A program made the position numbers and the translations under genes. A stretch of DNA of 64,000 nucleotides from CAJCIS01 sp965276755 (lineage in GTDB: Bacteria > Pseudomonadota > Alphaproteobacteria > Acetobacterales > Acetobacteraceae), in contig OZ255625.1 in assembly GCA_965276755.1 (NCBI GenBank), forward strand, positions 1,550,001-1,614,000. Direction: 5' to 3'. The notes under the pieces are model-generated. The model worked only from the letters and a program-made list of their open reading frames with translations. It did no database searches and was not told the DNA's origin. Shown in pieces: positions 52,229 to 60,535 of the stretch (position 1 is the first letter of the stretch; the number at the start of each line of letters is the position of its first letter).

Positions 52229-54376
52229 ATGTTTAATTACTTCCGTAAAGAACTCGATTGGGGCGGACGCAAGCTGACGCTCGAGACCGGCAAGATGGCC
52301 CGCCAGGCAGATGGCGCCGTGCTGATCAGCTATGGCGACACGATCGTGCTCTGCACCGCCGTCGGTGTCCGCAACGCCAAGCCCGGCCAGGATTTCTTCC
52401 CGCTGACCGTGGATTACCAGGAAAAGGCCTTTGCCGCCGGCAAGATCCCGGGCGGCTTCTTCAAGCGCGAAGGCCGCCCGAGCGAGAACGAAACGCTCGT
52501 CAGCCGCCTGATCGACCGGCCGATCCGCCCGTTGTTTCCGGATAATTTCCGCAACGAAGTGCAGGTCATCGCCACCGTCCTCAGCCACGACATGGAGAAC
52601 GATCCCGACATCGTGGCGCTGATCGGCTGTTCGGCCGCGCTGACGCTCTCCGGCATCCCCTTCTTCGGCCCGGTGGGCGCCGCGCGCGTCGGCTATGAGA
52701 ACGGCCAGTACATCCTGAACCCGACCATTGCGCAGACGGACGGTGCCACGCTGGATTTGGTTGTCGCCGGCACGATCGAAGGCGTGCTGATGGTGGAGAG
52801 CGAAGCGCGCGAATTGTCCGAGGAAGTGATGCTCGGCGCCGTGGAGTTCGGCCACAAGGCGTTCCAGCCGGTGATCCAGGCGATCATCGAACTGGCGGAG
52901 CATGCGGCAAAGGAGCCGTGGCACCTGGCCGAGCCGAGCGAGGCCGAGACCACGCTGAAAAAGCGCATTGATGAACTCGGCCGCGCCACGATTGCCGAAG
53001 CCTACAAGGAGCAGGTCAAACAGGAGCGTTACGCGCGCGTGGGCGCTGCCAAGAAGCACGTGCTCGAAGGGCTCGCGGCCGAGGGTGCGGACACCGCCGC
53101 GGCCAAGCCGATGCTCAAGGATCTGGAAGCAGACATCGTTCGCAATGCCATCCTGGACACCGGCCTTCGCATAGACGGGCGGGACACCAAGACGGTGCGC
53201 CAGATCGTCGCCGAAGTGGGCGTGCTGCCGCGCGCGCATGGGAGCGCGCTGTTCACCCGCGGCGAGACGCAGGCGCTGTGCGTGGCAACGCTGGGCACCG
53301 GCCAGGACGAGCAGATCATCGACTGTCTGGAAGGCGAGTATCGCGAGCATTTCATGCTGCACTACAACTTCCCGCCGTTCAGCGTGGGTGAAGCCGGCCG
53401 CGTCGGCAGCCCCAAGCGCCGCGAAATCGGCCACGGCAAGCTGGCCTGGCGCGCGGTGCACCCGCTGCTGCCGGCAAAGGCGGACTTCCCCTACACGCTG
53501 CGCGTGGTCTCCGAGATCCTGGAGAGCAACGGCAGCTCGTCTATGGCCACGGTCTGCGGCACCTCCTTGTCGTTGATGGATGCCGGCGTGCCGCTCAAGC
53601 GGCCGGTGGCGGGTATTGCCATGGGCCTGATCAAGGAAGATCGCGGCTTTGCTGTGCTGTCGGACATCCTGGGCGACGAGGACCATCTCGGCGACATGGA
53701 TTTCAAGGTCGCGGGCACGGAAGTGGGCGTCACCAGCCTGCAGATGGACATCAAGATCACGTCCATTACGCCCGAGATCATGAAGATCGCGCTGGACCAG
53801 GCGCGCGACGGCCGCTTGCACATACTGGGCGAGATGGCCCGTGCGCTGACCGGGAACCGCAACCAGGTGGCCGCGACCGCACCGCGCATTACGGTCATCA
53901 ACGTGCCGAAAGAGAAAATCCGGGAAGTGATCGGCACCGGCGGCAAGGTGATCCGCGAAATCGTCGAGCAGACGGGGGCCAAAATCGACATCGACGATGA
54001 CGGCACGATCAAGGTGGCCGCCACCAGCACCGAAAGCAGCGACAAGGCCATCGCCTGGATACGCGGCATCGTGGCCGAGCCGGAGCTGGGCGTGATCTAC
54101 CTCGGCAAGGTGGTCAAAACCGCCGATTTCGGCGCGTTCGTAAACTTCCTGGGCTCGCGGGATGGCCTTGTGCACATCAGCGAGCTGCAGCAGGGCCGCG
54201 TGAACAAGACGTCCGACGTGGTCAACGTGGGCGACAGTGTGCGCGTAAAAGTGTTGGGCTTTGACGATCGCGGCAAGGTCAAGCTTTCCATGCGCGTGGT
54301 TGACCAAGCCACTGGAGAGGACATCTCTGACAAGGTAGGGCCGAAAGGCGGCCGTCGCGACGAAGCGGCAGACTAG
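52229..54376 (+). CDS. pnp: Polynucleotide phosphorylase
   Basis: Degradosome exoribonuclease that shortens RNA with phosphate. 715 residues. Two RNase PH cores: the first about residues 10-230 with KIPGGFFKREGRPSE, the second about 310-550 with GSALFTRGETQALC and GDEDHLGDMDFKVAGT, where the metal-binding aspartates sit. The KH domain is VIGTGGKVIREIVEQTG and the S1 domain GVIYLGKVVKTADFGAFV and GLVHISEL. ATG 52229 has AAAGGA upstream. The long leader after rpsO holds repeat C copy 2. Confidence 0.99.
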   Translation: MFNYFRKELDWGGRKLTLETGKMARQADGAVLISYGDTIVLCTAVGVRNAKPGQDFFPLTVDYQEKAFAAGKIPGGFFKREGRPSENETLVSRLIDRPIRPLFPDNFRNEVQVIATVLSHDMENDPDIVALIGCSAALTLSGIPFFGPVGAARVGYENGQYILNPTIAQTDGATLDLVVAGTIEGVLMVESEARELSEEVMLGAVEFGHKAFQPVIQAIIELAEHAAKEPWHLAEPSEAETTLKKRIDELGRATIAEAYKEQVKQERYARVGAAKKHVLEGLAAEGADTAAAKPMLKDLEADIVRNAILDTGLRIDGRDTKTVRQIVAEVGVLPRAHGSALFTRGETQALCVATLGTGQDEQIIDCLEGEYREHFMLHYNFPPFSVGEAGRVGSPKRREIGHGKLAWRAVHPLLPAKADFPYTLRVVSEILESNGSSSMATVCGTSLSLMDAGVPLKRPVAGIAMGLIKEDRGFAVLSDILGDEDHLGDMDFKVAGTEVGVTSLQMDIKITSITPEIMKIALDQARDGRLHILGEMARALTGNRNQVAATAPRITVINVPKEKIREVIGTGGKVIREIVEQTGAKIDIDDDGTIKVAATSTESSDKAIAWIRGIVAEPELGVIYLGKVVKTADFGAFVNFLGSRDGLVHISELQQGRVNKTSDVVNVGDSVRVKVLGFDDRGKVKLSMRVVDQATGEDISDKVGPKGGRRDEAAD

Positions 54377-54441
54377 GCAACCTAGGGGTGCGGTGCGCTG
54401 TTTCAGTGTGTCGCACCCGGACGCATCGAGGGCAGGGCTTC

Positions 54442-55854
54442 ATGAAGTCGATCAACGCCATTCGCATGGGCGGGCTGGACGTGCTGCCCCTGGTGGAAGG
54501 GGGCAAGGGCGTCGCCATTTCCAATGGGCTGAGCTCGGGCAGTTGGGCAGCGCAGGGCGGCGTCGGCACGTTCAGCGCGGTCAATGCCGACAGTTTCGAT
54601 GCTGACGGCAAGCCGATCCCGCAGCTTTATCATAGCACCGCACGCACCGACCGCCACGAGGAGCTGGTGCGCTACGCCATTGACGGCGGCGTCACCCAGG
54701 CGCGTCAGGCCCACGAACTGGCCGGCGGACGCGGCCGCGTTCACGCCAATATATTGTGGGAAATGGGCGGGGCCGAGCGCGTGATTACCGGCGTGCTCGA
54801 AGGCGCGCGCGGGCTGATCAATGGGCTGACGTGCGGCGCCGGCATGCCCTACCGTCTGTCTGATATCGCGCAGAAATTCGGGGTTTATTATTACCCGATC
54901 GTCTCTTCCTCACGCGCGTTCAACGCGCTTTGGAAGCGGGCGTATCACAAGGCGGCCAATCTGCTTGGCGGCGTCGTGTATGAGGACCCATGGCTGGCCG
55001 GCGGCCATAACGGCCTGTCCAATGGCGAGGACCCCGAGCGGCCGGAAGACCCCTTTCCGCGCGTGCTGGCATTGCGCAAGCTGATGCGCCAATTTGGCCT
55101 GGATCAGGTGCCCATCATCATGGCCGGCGGCGTGTGGTGGTTGGAGGAGTGGGAACACTGGATCGACAACCCCGAGCTTGGGCCTATCGCCTTTCAGTTC
55201 GGCACGCGCCCTTTGCTGACGCAGGAAAGCCCGATCAGCCCCGGCTGGAAGCAGCGTTTGCTGCATCTGGAGGAAGGCGATGTCTTCCTCAACCGCTTCA
55301 GTCCCACTGGCTTTTATTCGAGCGCGGTGAACAACGCCTTTATCGGTGAATTGCGCGAGCGCAGCCATCGCCAGGTTGCCTATTCGACCGAGCGCGTCGG
55401 CGATCACGTGGCCGAATTCGGCGTGGGTCCGCGCCGGCGGTTGGTGTACCTGACGCATGGCGATCTGGCGCATGTGCAGAGCTGGGTGGCCGAAGGCTAT
55501 ACCGAGGCGCTGCGCACGCCCGACACGACGCTGATTTTCGTTACCCCCGAAAAAGCGGCCGAAATTATGGCCGATCAGATCGCCTGCATGGGCTGCCTGA
55601 GCACTTGCCGCTTTTCCAACTGGGCGCAGGACAGTGCCGATCACAGCACCGGCAAGAAGCCCGACCCGCGCAGCTTTTGCATCCAGAAGACGCTGCAGGA
55701 TATCGGGCACGATACGAGTGATGGTGAGAACCTGGATAACAATTTGATGTTTGCCGGGCACAACGCATTTCGATTCAAGCGTGATCCGTTTTATTCAAAC
55801 AATTTTATCCCGACTGTGAAAGAACTAGTCGAACGCATTCTGACGGGGCGTTAG
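54442..55854 (+). CDS. Nitronate monooxygenase-family FMN protein
   Basis: 470-residue TIM-barrel flavoprotein of the 2-nitropropane dioxygenase family. VAISNGLSSGSWAAQGGVGT is the N-terminal substrate loop, IMAGGVWWLEEW and AFQFGTRPLLTQES the FMN phosphate loop, and a cysteine-rich CMGCLSTCRFSNW lies near the C-terminus. This long subgroup is common in alphaproteobacteria; oxidation of nitronates is inferred from the family only. ATG 54442 follows GAGGGCAGGG. Repeat B copy 4 follows the stop. Confidence 0.87.
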   Translation: MKSINAIRMGGLDVLPLVEGGKGVAISNGLSSGSWAAQGGVGTFSAVNADSFDADGKPIPQLYHSTARTDRHEELVRYAIDGGVTQARQAHELAGGRGRVHANILWEMGGAERVITGVLEGARGLINGLTCGAGMPYRLSDIAQKFGVYYYPIVSSSRAFNALWKRAYHKAANLLGGVVYEDPWLAGGHNGLSNGEDPERPEDPFPRVLALRKLMRQFGLDQVPIIMAGGVWWLEEWEHWIDNPELGPIAFQFGTRPLLTQESPISPGWKQRLLHLEEGDVFLNRFSPTGFYSSAVNNAFIGELRERSHRQVAYSTERVGDHVAEFGVGPRRRLVYLTHGDLAHVQSWVAEGYTEALRTPDTTLIFVTPEKAAEIMADQIACMGCLSTCRFSNWAQDSADHSTGKKPDPRSFCIQKTLQDIGHDTSDGENLDNNLMFAGHNAFRFKRDPFYSNNFIPTVKELVERILTGR

Positions 55855-55908
55855 AAGGAAGGTCTTCTTTTTTGAAAAAAAGAAGCAAAAAACTTTTGAA
55901 TTTTGACG
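55855..55908. repeat. Repeat B copy 4
   Basis: GAAGGAAGGTCTTCTTTTTT, GAAAAAAAGAAGC and AAAAAACTTTTG. It has the same orientation as the left unit of copy 2 and the reverse of copies 1 and 3. It fills most of the gap between the nitronate monooxygenase and yhhQ and ends about 10 bases before the TTG start of the latter. Confidence 0.87.
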
Positions 55909-55918
55909 CGGGCGTCTG

Positions 55919-56653
55919 TTGACGCATCTCGTCCCGGTGGATGCGGCCGCGCTCTCCGGCCGCCCGCTACGCTATTTTGATTTTGTCATGGCGGCTTTCG
56001 TCGTCATTCTGTTGCTCTCGCAAGTCGTGGGCGCCGGCAAGGTCGCGGTGATCACCCTGCCCGGCGTAGGGCCATGGCCGTTCGGTGCGGGTATCCTGTT
56101 CTTTCCCGTCAGCTACCTGCTGGGCGACGTGCTGACCGAAGTCTACGGCTACGCGCGCGCACGGCGATGCATCTGGGCCGGTTTTGCCGGCATGCTGTTC
56201 CTGGCCTTGATGAGCTGGGTCGTTGTGACGCTGCCTCCCGCACCCGATTGGCGGGGCCAGGCCGCCTACGAACAGGTCTTTGGCGAAGTGCCGCGAATCG
56301 TTGGCGCTTCGATCTGCGCCTTCTGGGTGGGCGAATTTGCCAACAGCCTGGTGCTGTCACGCATGAAGCTGTGGACGGGCGGGCGCATGCTGTGGACACG
56401 CACGATCGGCTCCACCGTCGTGGCCGAAGCCGTGGACAGCGTCATCTTCTATCCGCTGGCGTTCTGGGACGCGCCGGGCTGGACGCATGCGTTGGTCATC
56501 AAGGTAATGCTGACCAACTGGGCGCTGAAGGTGGGCTGGGAAACGCTGCTGACGCCGTTTACGTACTGGGTGGTGAATGCGCTCAAGCGCGGCGAGGGCG
56601 TGGACGTGTTTGACAGGAATGTGGATTATACGCCGTTTCGCGCCATGATTTGA
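55919..56653 (+). CDS. yhhQ: Queuosine precursor transporter (YhhQ/VUT family)
   Basis: 244-residue membrane protein with about six helices. LLSQVVGAGKVAVI, FFPVSYLLGDVLTEVYGYARAR, WVGEFANSLVLSRMK and AEAVDSVIFYPLAFW are family blocks; E. coli YhhQ imports preQ0/preQ1 for queuosine in tRNA. The TTG start at 55919 lies right after repeat B; GTG 55937 is an alternative. The 350-base gap after it holds the long repeat A copy 15 and about 60 bases without recognisable content. Confidence 0.92.
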   Translation: MTHLVPVDAAALSGRPLRYFDFVMAAFVVILLLSQVVGAGKVAVITLPGVGPWPFGAGILFFPVSYLLGDVLTEVYGYARARRCIWAGFAGMLFLALMSWVVVTLPPAPDWRGQAAYEQVFGEVPRIVGASICAFWVGEFANSLVLSRMKLWTGGRMLWTRTIGSTVVAEAVDSVIFYPLAFWDAPGWTHALVIKVMLTNWALKVGWETLLTPFTYWVVNALKRGEGVDVFDRNVDYTPFRAMI

Positions 56654-56726
56654 TGGCCCTACCCACCCTGTCATTGCGGGTCCACTTGGCCGAAGCAATC
56701 AGAGGTCAATGACCAATGCTGGCCGC

Positions 56727-56944
56727 TAATACCAATCCGTAGAAAGATTGACTCTCAAGAAAGCTGGGGGAGCAGTGCCTGCCCCCAGACCCCCGTCATC
56801 ATTTAGGGCGAGTCCTAACAAATAACGGGGGGTTTTGGGGGCTTGTGCGGATCAAGGCGGCGTATACGCCGCCCCGCACAAGGCACATCTCCCCCAACAT
56901 TTCTCGCCTTGATCATGCGTCAGTCTCAACGCGGATTGGTGTAA
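56727..56944. repeat. Repeat A copy 15 (long form, outer ends and inserted palindrome)
   Basis: About 218 bp. Outer left end TAATACCAATCCG with AGATTGACTC (56727-56757); outer right end CTTGATCATGCGTCAG with CGGATTGGTGTAA (56908-56944). The left inner arm carries the GCAG-TGC-CTGC variant hairpin. The right inner arm is interrupted by an insert at 56842-56882: CTTGTGCGG, then the perfect palindrome GGCGGCGTATACGCCGCC (56856-56873), then CCGCACAAG. The copy lies between convergent yhhQ and the FkbM gene. Confidence 0.92.
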
Positions 56945-57005
56945 GAGGCGGCTCGCAAAACGACGTTGCGACGAATTCTTGTTCTACCACGACAACAGTA
57001 CGTGC

Positions 57006-57842
57006 TCACCGAGTGCACCCAAGGAAGTCTTGCAGTTTTTCAACTGGTACAAAAGCGTGGTTCAACGCGTCGTCATCGAATGACACTGCGCTGGACGCGG
57101 GCGGTGGTCCATCGACACGCAGCCTGACATCCACATAGCGGTGACGATCAACAAATCGGCTGAGCGCGGCCAGATCGGCGTGGCGGAGGACCTCGACGAA
57201 GACGATCGGCCGGTGCCGGGCGATCGTCCATCTCGCGCCCGCGAGAACGCGCGCTTCATGACCTTCCACGTCGATCTTGATGACGCTGACACGCTTCATT
57301 GCCAGAGACGGGCGGAAGAGAACCCGATCAAGCGTTCTCTGCAACACCTCAAGCACGGCGGAATGCGAGGGCTTGAAATCAGCACGCAACGACGCGCTTG
57401 TTTCAATCCACCCGTGCTCCGCCGAAGGGACATAAAGCGGTGCCGCACCGTTGCTGTCGCTCAAGGCGCATCGGATCAGACGCACGCGGTGTTGCAGTTG
57501 ATTTGCGTAGATATTGCCGTTCAGCGCCTCAAGGATATCGGGCAAGGGTTCGAAAGCGACAACGTGATTGCGCGCGTGCGCGGCCAAGGCAATAAGTGTG
57601 AAAAGCCCGGTGTTTGCGCCCACATCCAGGAACAGTCCCGGCCATTTCTGCGCAGCGCGGTACAGCGTGGACGGTAGCGGGCGCTCGAACGACTCCCAGC
57701 CGTCTCGTGCAATGGCCTGCGCTGTCTGGTCCCGCCCATCCTGCCTGGCGAGCGCCAAGCTGGGCAGATGTGCGCCGGGCGGAAAAACCAGGCTGACGGC
57801 ATCGCTTAAATAATGACGGGTGGTCTGGGGGGGATGGCACAT
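57006..57842 (-). CDS. FkbM-family methyltransferase with start codon in a repeat
   Basis: 278 residues. LFLDVGANTGLFTLIALAAH is SAM motif I, VVAFEPLPDILEALNGNI motif II and VIKIDVEGHEARVLAGA the hallmark FkbM block. These methylate sugar or polyketide hydroxyls; the substrate is unknown, probably an exopolysaccharide or O-antigen unit. The only ATG upstream of the conserved part is at 57842, inside repeat A copy 16, giving MCHPPQTTRHYL as N-terminus; TTG 57758 would remove the FPPGAHLP segment that looks native. The gene appears to have lost its own 5' end. Confidence 0.83.
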   Translation of the reverse strand: MCHPPQTTRHYLSDAVSLVFPPGAHLPSLALARQDGRDQTAQAIARDGWESFERPLPSTLYRAAQKWPGLFLDVGANTGLFTLIALAAHARNHVVAFEPLPDILEALNGNIYANQLQHRVRLIRCALSDSNGAAPLYVPSAEHGWIETSASLRADFKPSHSAVLEVLQRTLDRVLFRPSLAMKRVSVIKIDVEGHEARVLAGARWTIARHRPIVFVEVLRHADLAALSRFVDRHRYVDVRLRVDGPPPASSAVSFDDDALNHAFVPVEKLQDFLGCTR

Positions 57843-57856
57843 CTCCCCCAGCCTTA
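57808..57856 (-). repeat. Repeat A copy 16 (single arm inside a start region)
   Basis: Right-type arm AATAATGACGGGTGGTCTGG, G run, GATGGCACATCTCCCCC and AGCC. It provides the ATG and first codons of the FkbM gene on the minus strand. It lies 14 bases from the ptsP stop, so it also marks the end of the PTS operon. Confidence 0.92.
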
Positions 57857-57869
57857 CCTTGCCTTAAAC

Positions 57870-59675
57870 CTATCCACCAAACCCCGCCACCAGCTCCGCA
57901 ATCCGCGCCGGATCGCTCTGCTCCATCACCCGCCGCGCAAAGCGTGCGCAATCATCGATCGATACCGCGCGCACCGCCTGTTTGACCCGCGGCAGGGCGC
58001 TCGCATTCATCGAGAAACTTCGCAGTCCAAGACCCAGCAGCAACGGCGTCAGCTTGGGGTTTGCCGCCATCTCCCCGCATACGGACACGGGCATGCGCAT
58101 GCGCAACGCCGCCTCCACCGCAAACTGGATCAGCCGCAGCACGGCGGGGTGCAAGGGATCGTACAACACGGCGACTTCGGTTGCCGCGCGATCGACCGCC
58201 AGCGTGTACATCGCCAGATCGTTCGTGCCGATCGCGAAGAAATCCGCTTCCAGCGCCAGCGCGTCCGCCGACAAAGCAGCACCAGGTGTTTCGATCATGA
58301 TGCCGAGCAGCGGCAATTTCTCGCCCAGCTTCTCGCCGCGCCGGCGCAGGCGGCGGGCGACGCGCTCATAGGTTTCGCGCGCTGCGCGTACTTCGGCGAC
58401 ATTGGTCACCATCGGCAGCAGCACGCGCACCGGCCCCGCACGGCTCGCGCGCAGGATCGCCGCCAACTGTGTTTCGAACAAATCCGGCTGGCGCAGCAGC
58501 AAACGCAAACCGCGCACGCCAAGTGCCGGATTATGATCCAGCGTATCGGGCACCAGCCCTCGCGCGACGAGTGCGTCGATATCCTTCTCCCCGCCCCAGT
58601 CGAGCACGCGGATTACCACCGTATCGCCATCCATCGCCTCGATCACGGTGCGATAGATCTCCGCTTGTGCCGCCTCATCGGGCAGGGTCTCGCGATTCAT
58701 GAACAAAAATTCGGTACGGAACAGCCCGATGCCCGCAGCACCCGATTGCGCAACGAGCGGCAATTCGGCCATCAGCTCCAGATTGCCCTGCAACTCGACA
58801 GCCTCGAAATCCGTCGTCTCCGCGGGCAGGCGCCGCAACCGTGCAAGGCGCTGGCGCTCACGCGCAAAGGCGGCGACCGACAAACGCGCCTGGTCCAGCG
58901 TGGCATGACTGGGTGAAAGCACCAGGCGCCCGCTCGCCCCATCCAGCACGGCGAGCATTCCCGGCTTGGCGACCGCGAGCAAGCCCGGGACACCCAGCAC
59001 CGCCGGCACGCCCAAGGCGCGCAACATGATTGCTGTGTGCCCGTCCGTGCCGCCTTCTTCGGTCACCAATCCCGCCACGCGCGCCGGATCGATCAGTGCT
59101 GCGTCCGCCGGGCGCAGCGTCTCGGCAATCAGGATTGCGCCTTGCGGCAGATTGGCAAAGTTGCGGAAGGGTTTTTCGCTCAGATTGCGCAACAGGCGTC
59201 GGCCGCTTTCGCGTATTTCATCGGCGCGTCGCTGGCGGCTGCCGGTATCCTCGCCGCGAATGGCCATCATCGCACCAGCCAGCGCCTCTGCCTCGTCATG
59301 CACGGCGGTCTCCGCACTCACCAGGCGTTCGGCAATGCGGCGGCGTGCATTGCGCACCAGGCGCGAATTGGTCAGCATCTGCGTGTAGGCGTCCAGCATC
59401 GGCAGCATTTCGTGCTGGCTATCCTCGGGCAACACCGAGAGGCGCGCGCGCAATTTGCCAAGCTGCTTGCGCGAGACGGCAATGGCCTTTTCCAGGCGTG
59501 CCAGCTCCGGCTCGACCGCGCGCGCCTCGATGGACGCGCGCACGAGATCAAGGGCCGGCTCGCGCGCGGTGTAGAGTGCTCCGATGGCAATGCCGGGCGA
59601 GACCGGGATTCCGGCGAGCGCGCGCTCGCCTGGCGGCTGGCCGCGAGCCTTGGCCGGTGGCTCAGTCCTGCTCAT
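57870..59675 (-). CDS. ptsP: Phosphoenolpyruvate-protein phosphotransferase (enzyme I)
   Basis: First phosphocarrier of the PTS: takes phosphate from PEP to HPr. 601 residues. The protein starts LAGIPVSPGIAIGALY with no GAF domain, so the domain set is that of a plain enzyme I. GGTDGHTAIMLRALGVPAV carries the phosphorylated His, GIGLFRTEFLFM and IGTNDLAMYTLAVDR the PEP domain, and MPVSVCGEMAANP the catalytic Cys. With no sugar permease in the operon, the relay ends on EIIA and is regulatory. ATG 59675 overlaps the HPr gene by 14 bases. Confidence 0.95.
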   Translation of the reverse strand: MSRTEPPAKARGQPPGERALAGIPVSPGIAIGALYTAREPALDLVRASIEARAVEPELARLEKAIAVSRKQLGKLRARLSVLPEDSQHEMLPMLDAYTQMLTNSRLVRNARRRIAERLVSAETAVHDEAEALAGAMMAIRGEDTGSRQRRADEIRESGRRLLRNLSEKPFRNFANLPQGAILIAETLRPADAALIDPARVAGLVTEEGGTDGHTAIMLRALGVPAVLGVPGLLAVAKPGMLAVLDGASGRLVLSPSHATLDQARLSVAAFARERQRLARLRRLPAETTDFEAVELQGNLELMAELPLVAQSGAAGIGLFRTEFLFMNRETLPDEAAQAEIYRTVIEAMDGDTVVIRVLDWGGEKDIDALVARGLVPDTLDHNPALGVRGLRLLLRQPDLFETQLAAILRASRAGPVRVLLPMVTNVAEVRAARETYERVARRLRRRGEKLGEKLPLLGIMIETPGAALSADALALEADFFAIGTNDLAMYTLAVDRAATEVAVLYDPLHPAVLRLIQFAVEAALRMRMPVSVCGEMAANPKLTPLLLGLGLRSFSMNASALPRVKQAVRAVSIDDCARFARRVMEQSDPARIAELVAGFGG

Positions 59676-59958
59676 AAAAGCCGGCTTCGATCAGCCCGGC
59701 CAAAGCGTCCAGCGCCTCGTGGGCATCAAAACCGTCCGCGCGCAGTTCCACGCTCGATCCCATCCCCGCGCCCAGCATCATCAGCCCCATGATCGAGCGG
59801 GCGGAGACGGCCTGTCCGTCCCGCACCACATCGACATTGGCTGAGAAGCGTTCGGCCGTGGTGACCAGCTTGGCGGCGGCGCGGGCATGCAGGCCACGGC
59901 GATTGACGATTTGCACCATGCGGGTAACGACGGCTTCCTGTGCGCCCTCCCCGCTCAT
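59662..59958 (-). CDS. Phosphocarrier protein HPr
   Basis: 98 residues. NRRGLHARAAAKLV carries the His phosphorylated by enzyme I, and VSARSIMGLMMLGAGMG the regulatory Ser that HPr kinase modifies; the MMLGA motif is normal for the family. Present beside hprK, it is the hub of the relay. ATG 59958; the first about eight residues are a short extension. The ptsP start lies within its 3' end. Confidence 0.96.
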   Translation of the reverse strand: MSGEGAQEAVVTRMVQIVNRRGLHARAAAKLVTTAERFSANVDVVRDGQAVSARSIMGLMMLGAGMGSSVELRADGFDAHEALDALAGLIEAGFYEQD

Positions 59959-59983
59959 GGCCCTCTGCTCATAAAATGGCGGG

Positions 59984-60526
59984 TCAGGCTTGGGCCTTGA
60001 AGGCGAGCGTGGTCACAGGCAGCACCGGCATTGGCGCCGGCGCGGGAATGGCTGCCGGCAGTATCGGCGGCACCACGCATGCCCCGCCCTGGCGGGGATC
60101 AAGTGACATGCACAGATTGGCGGTCTTGCCGTTGGTCAGCACGTGGGAGGCGGCGGCGATGTATTTGCGCCCCGAGGCCTCCGCGATATCGACGCATTCC
60201 TCCAGCGTCTGGCGGGAGCGGATTTTCGACAGCTTGACCAGCATGGGCAGGTTGGCCCCGGCGATCACGTCCACGCCAGGACGGTCCATCATGGAGATGG
60301 CCAGGTTGGAGGGCGTGCCGCCGAACATGTCGGTCAGCAGGATCACGCCGTCCCCGGCGTCCACGCCCTCGATACAGTTGCGGATATCGATGCGGCGTTG
60401 TTCGACGTCGTCATCGGCCTGGATGCAGATGGTTGCCACCCCCTTCTGGGGGCCGACCACATGCTCCATGGCGGAACGCAGTTCCTCGGCCAGCCGGCCG
60501 TGGGTCACCAGAACCATGCCAATCAT
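59984..60526 (-). CDS. PTS EIIA (mannose/sorbose type) with proline-rich tail
   Basis: 180 residues. VLVTHGRLAEELRSAMEHV carries the phosphorylated His, and GVILLTDMFGGTPSNLAIS is the Man-family EIIA core; the domain ends near residue 130. There is a C-terminal tail of about 45 residues rich in Pro/Ala (AAIPAPAPMPVLPVTT) that the usual regulatory EIIA lacks. It accepts phosphate from HPr and presumably signals to a regulator. ATG 60526. Lies between the HPr gene and rapZ. Confidence 0.92.
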   Translation of the reverse strand: MIGMVLVTHGRLAEELRSAMEHVVGPQKGVATICIQADDDVEQRRIDIRNCIEGVDAGDGVILLTDMFGGTPSNLAISMMDRPGVDVIAGANLPMLVKLSKIRSRQTLEECVDIAEASGRKYIAAASHVLTNGKTANLCMSLDPRQGGACVVPPILPAAIPAPAPMPVLPVTTLAFKAQA

Positions 60527-60535
60527 GATAACGCG

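Noticed and set aside
52163..54307. 714-codon open frame on the minus strand
   Set aside because: Antisense to pnp along its length; a product of GC-rich third positions, with no recognisable domain.
57006..57757. Restarting the FkbM gene at TTG 57758
   Set aside because: It would remove the FPPGAHLP segment that appears native to the family, so the repeat-borne ATG was preferred.
3171..57856. Repeat A as a dispersed CRISPR or tandem array
   Set aside because: Copies are kilobases apart, in both orientations and without spacers of constant length.
3171..57856. Repeat A as ordinary rho-independent terminators
   Set aside because: Several are at gene ends and some precede short T runs, but the conserved length, the singlet/doublet forms and copies inside reading frames and in a divergent region do not fit a simple terminator.
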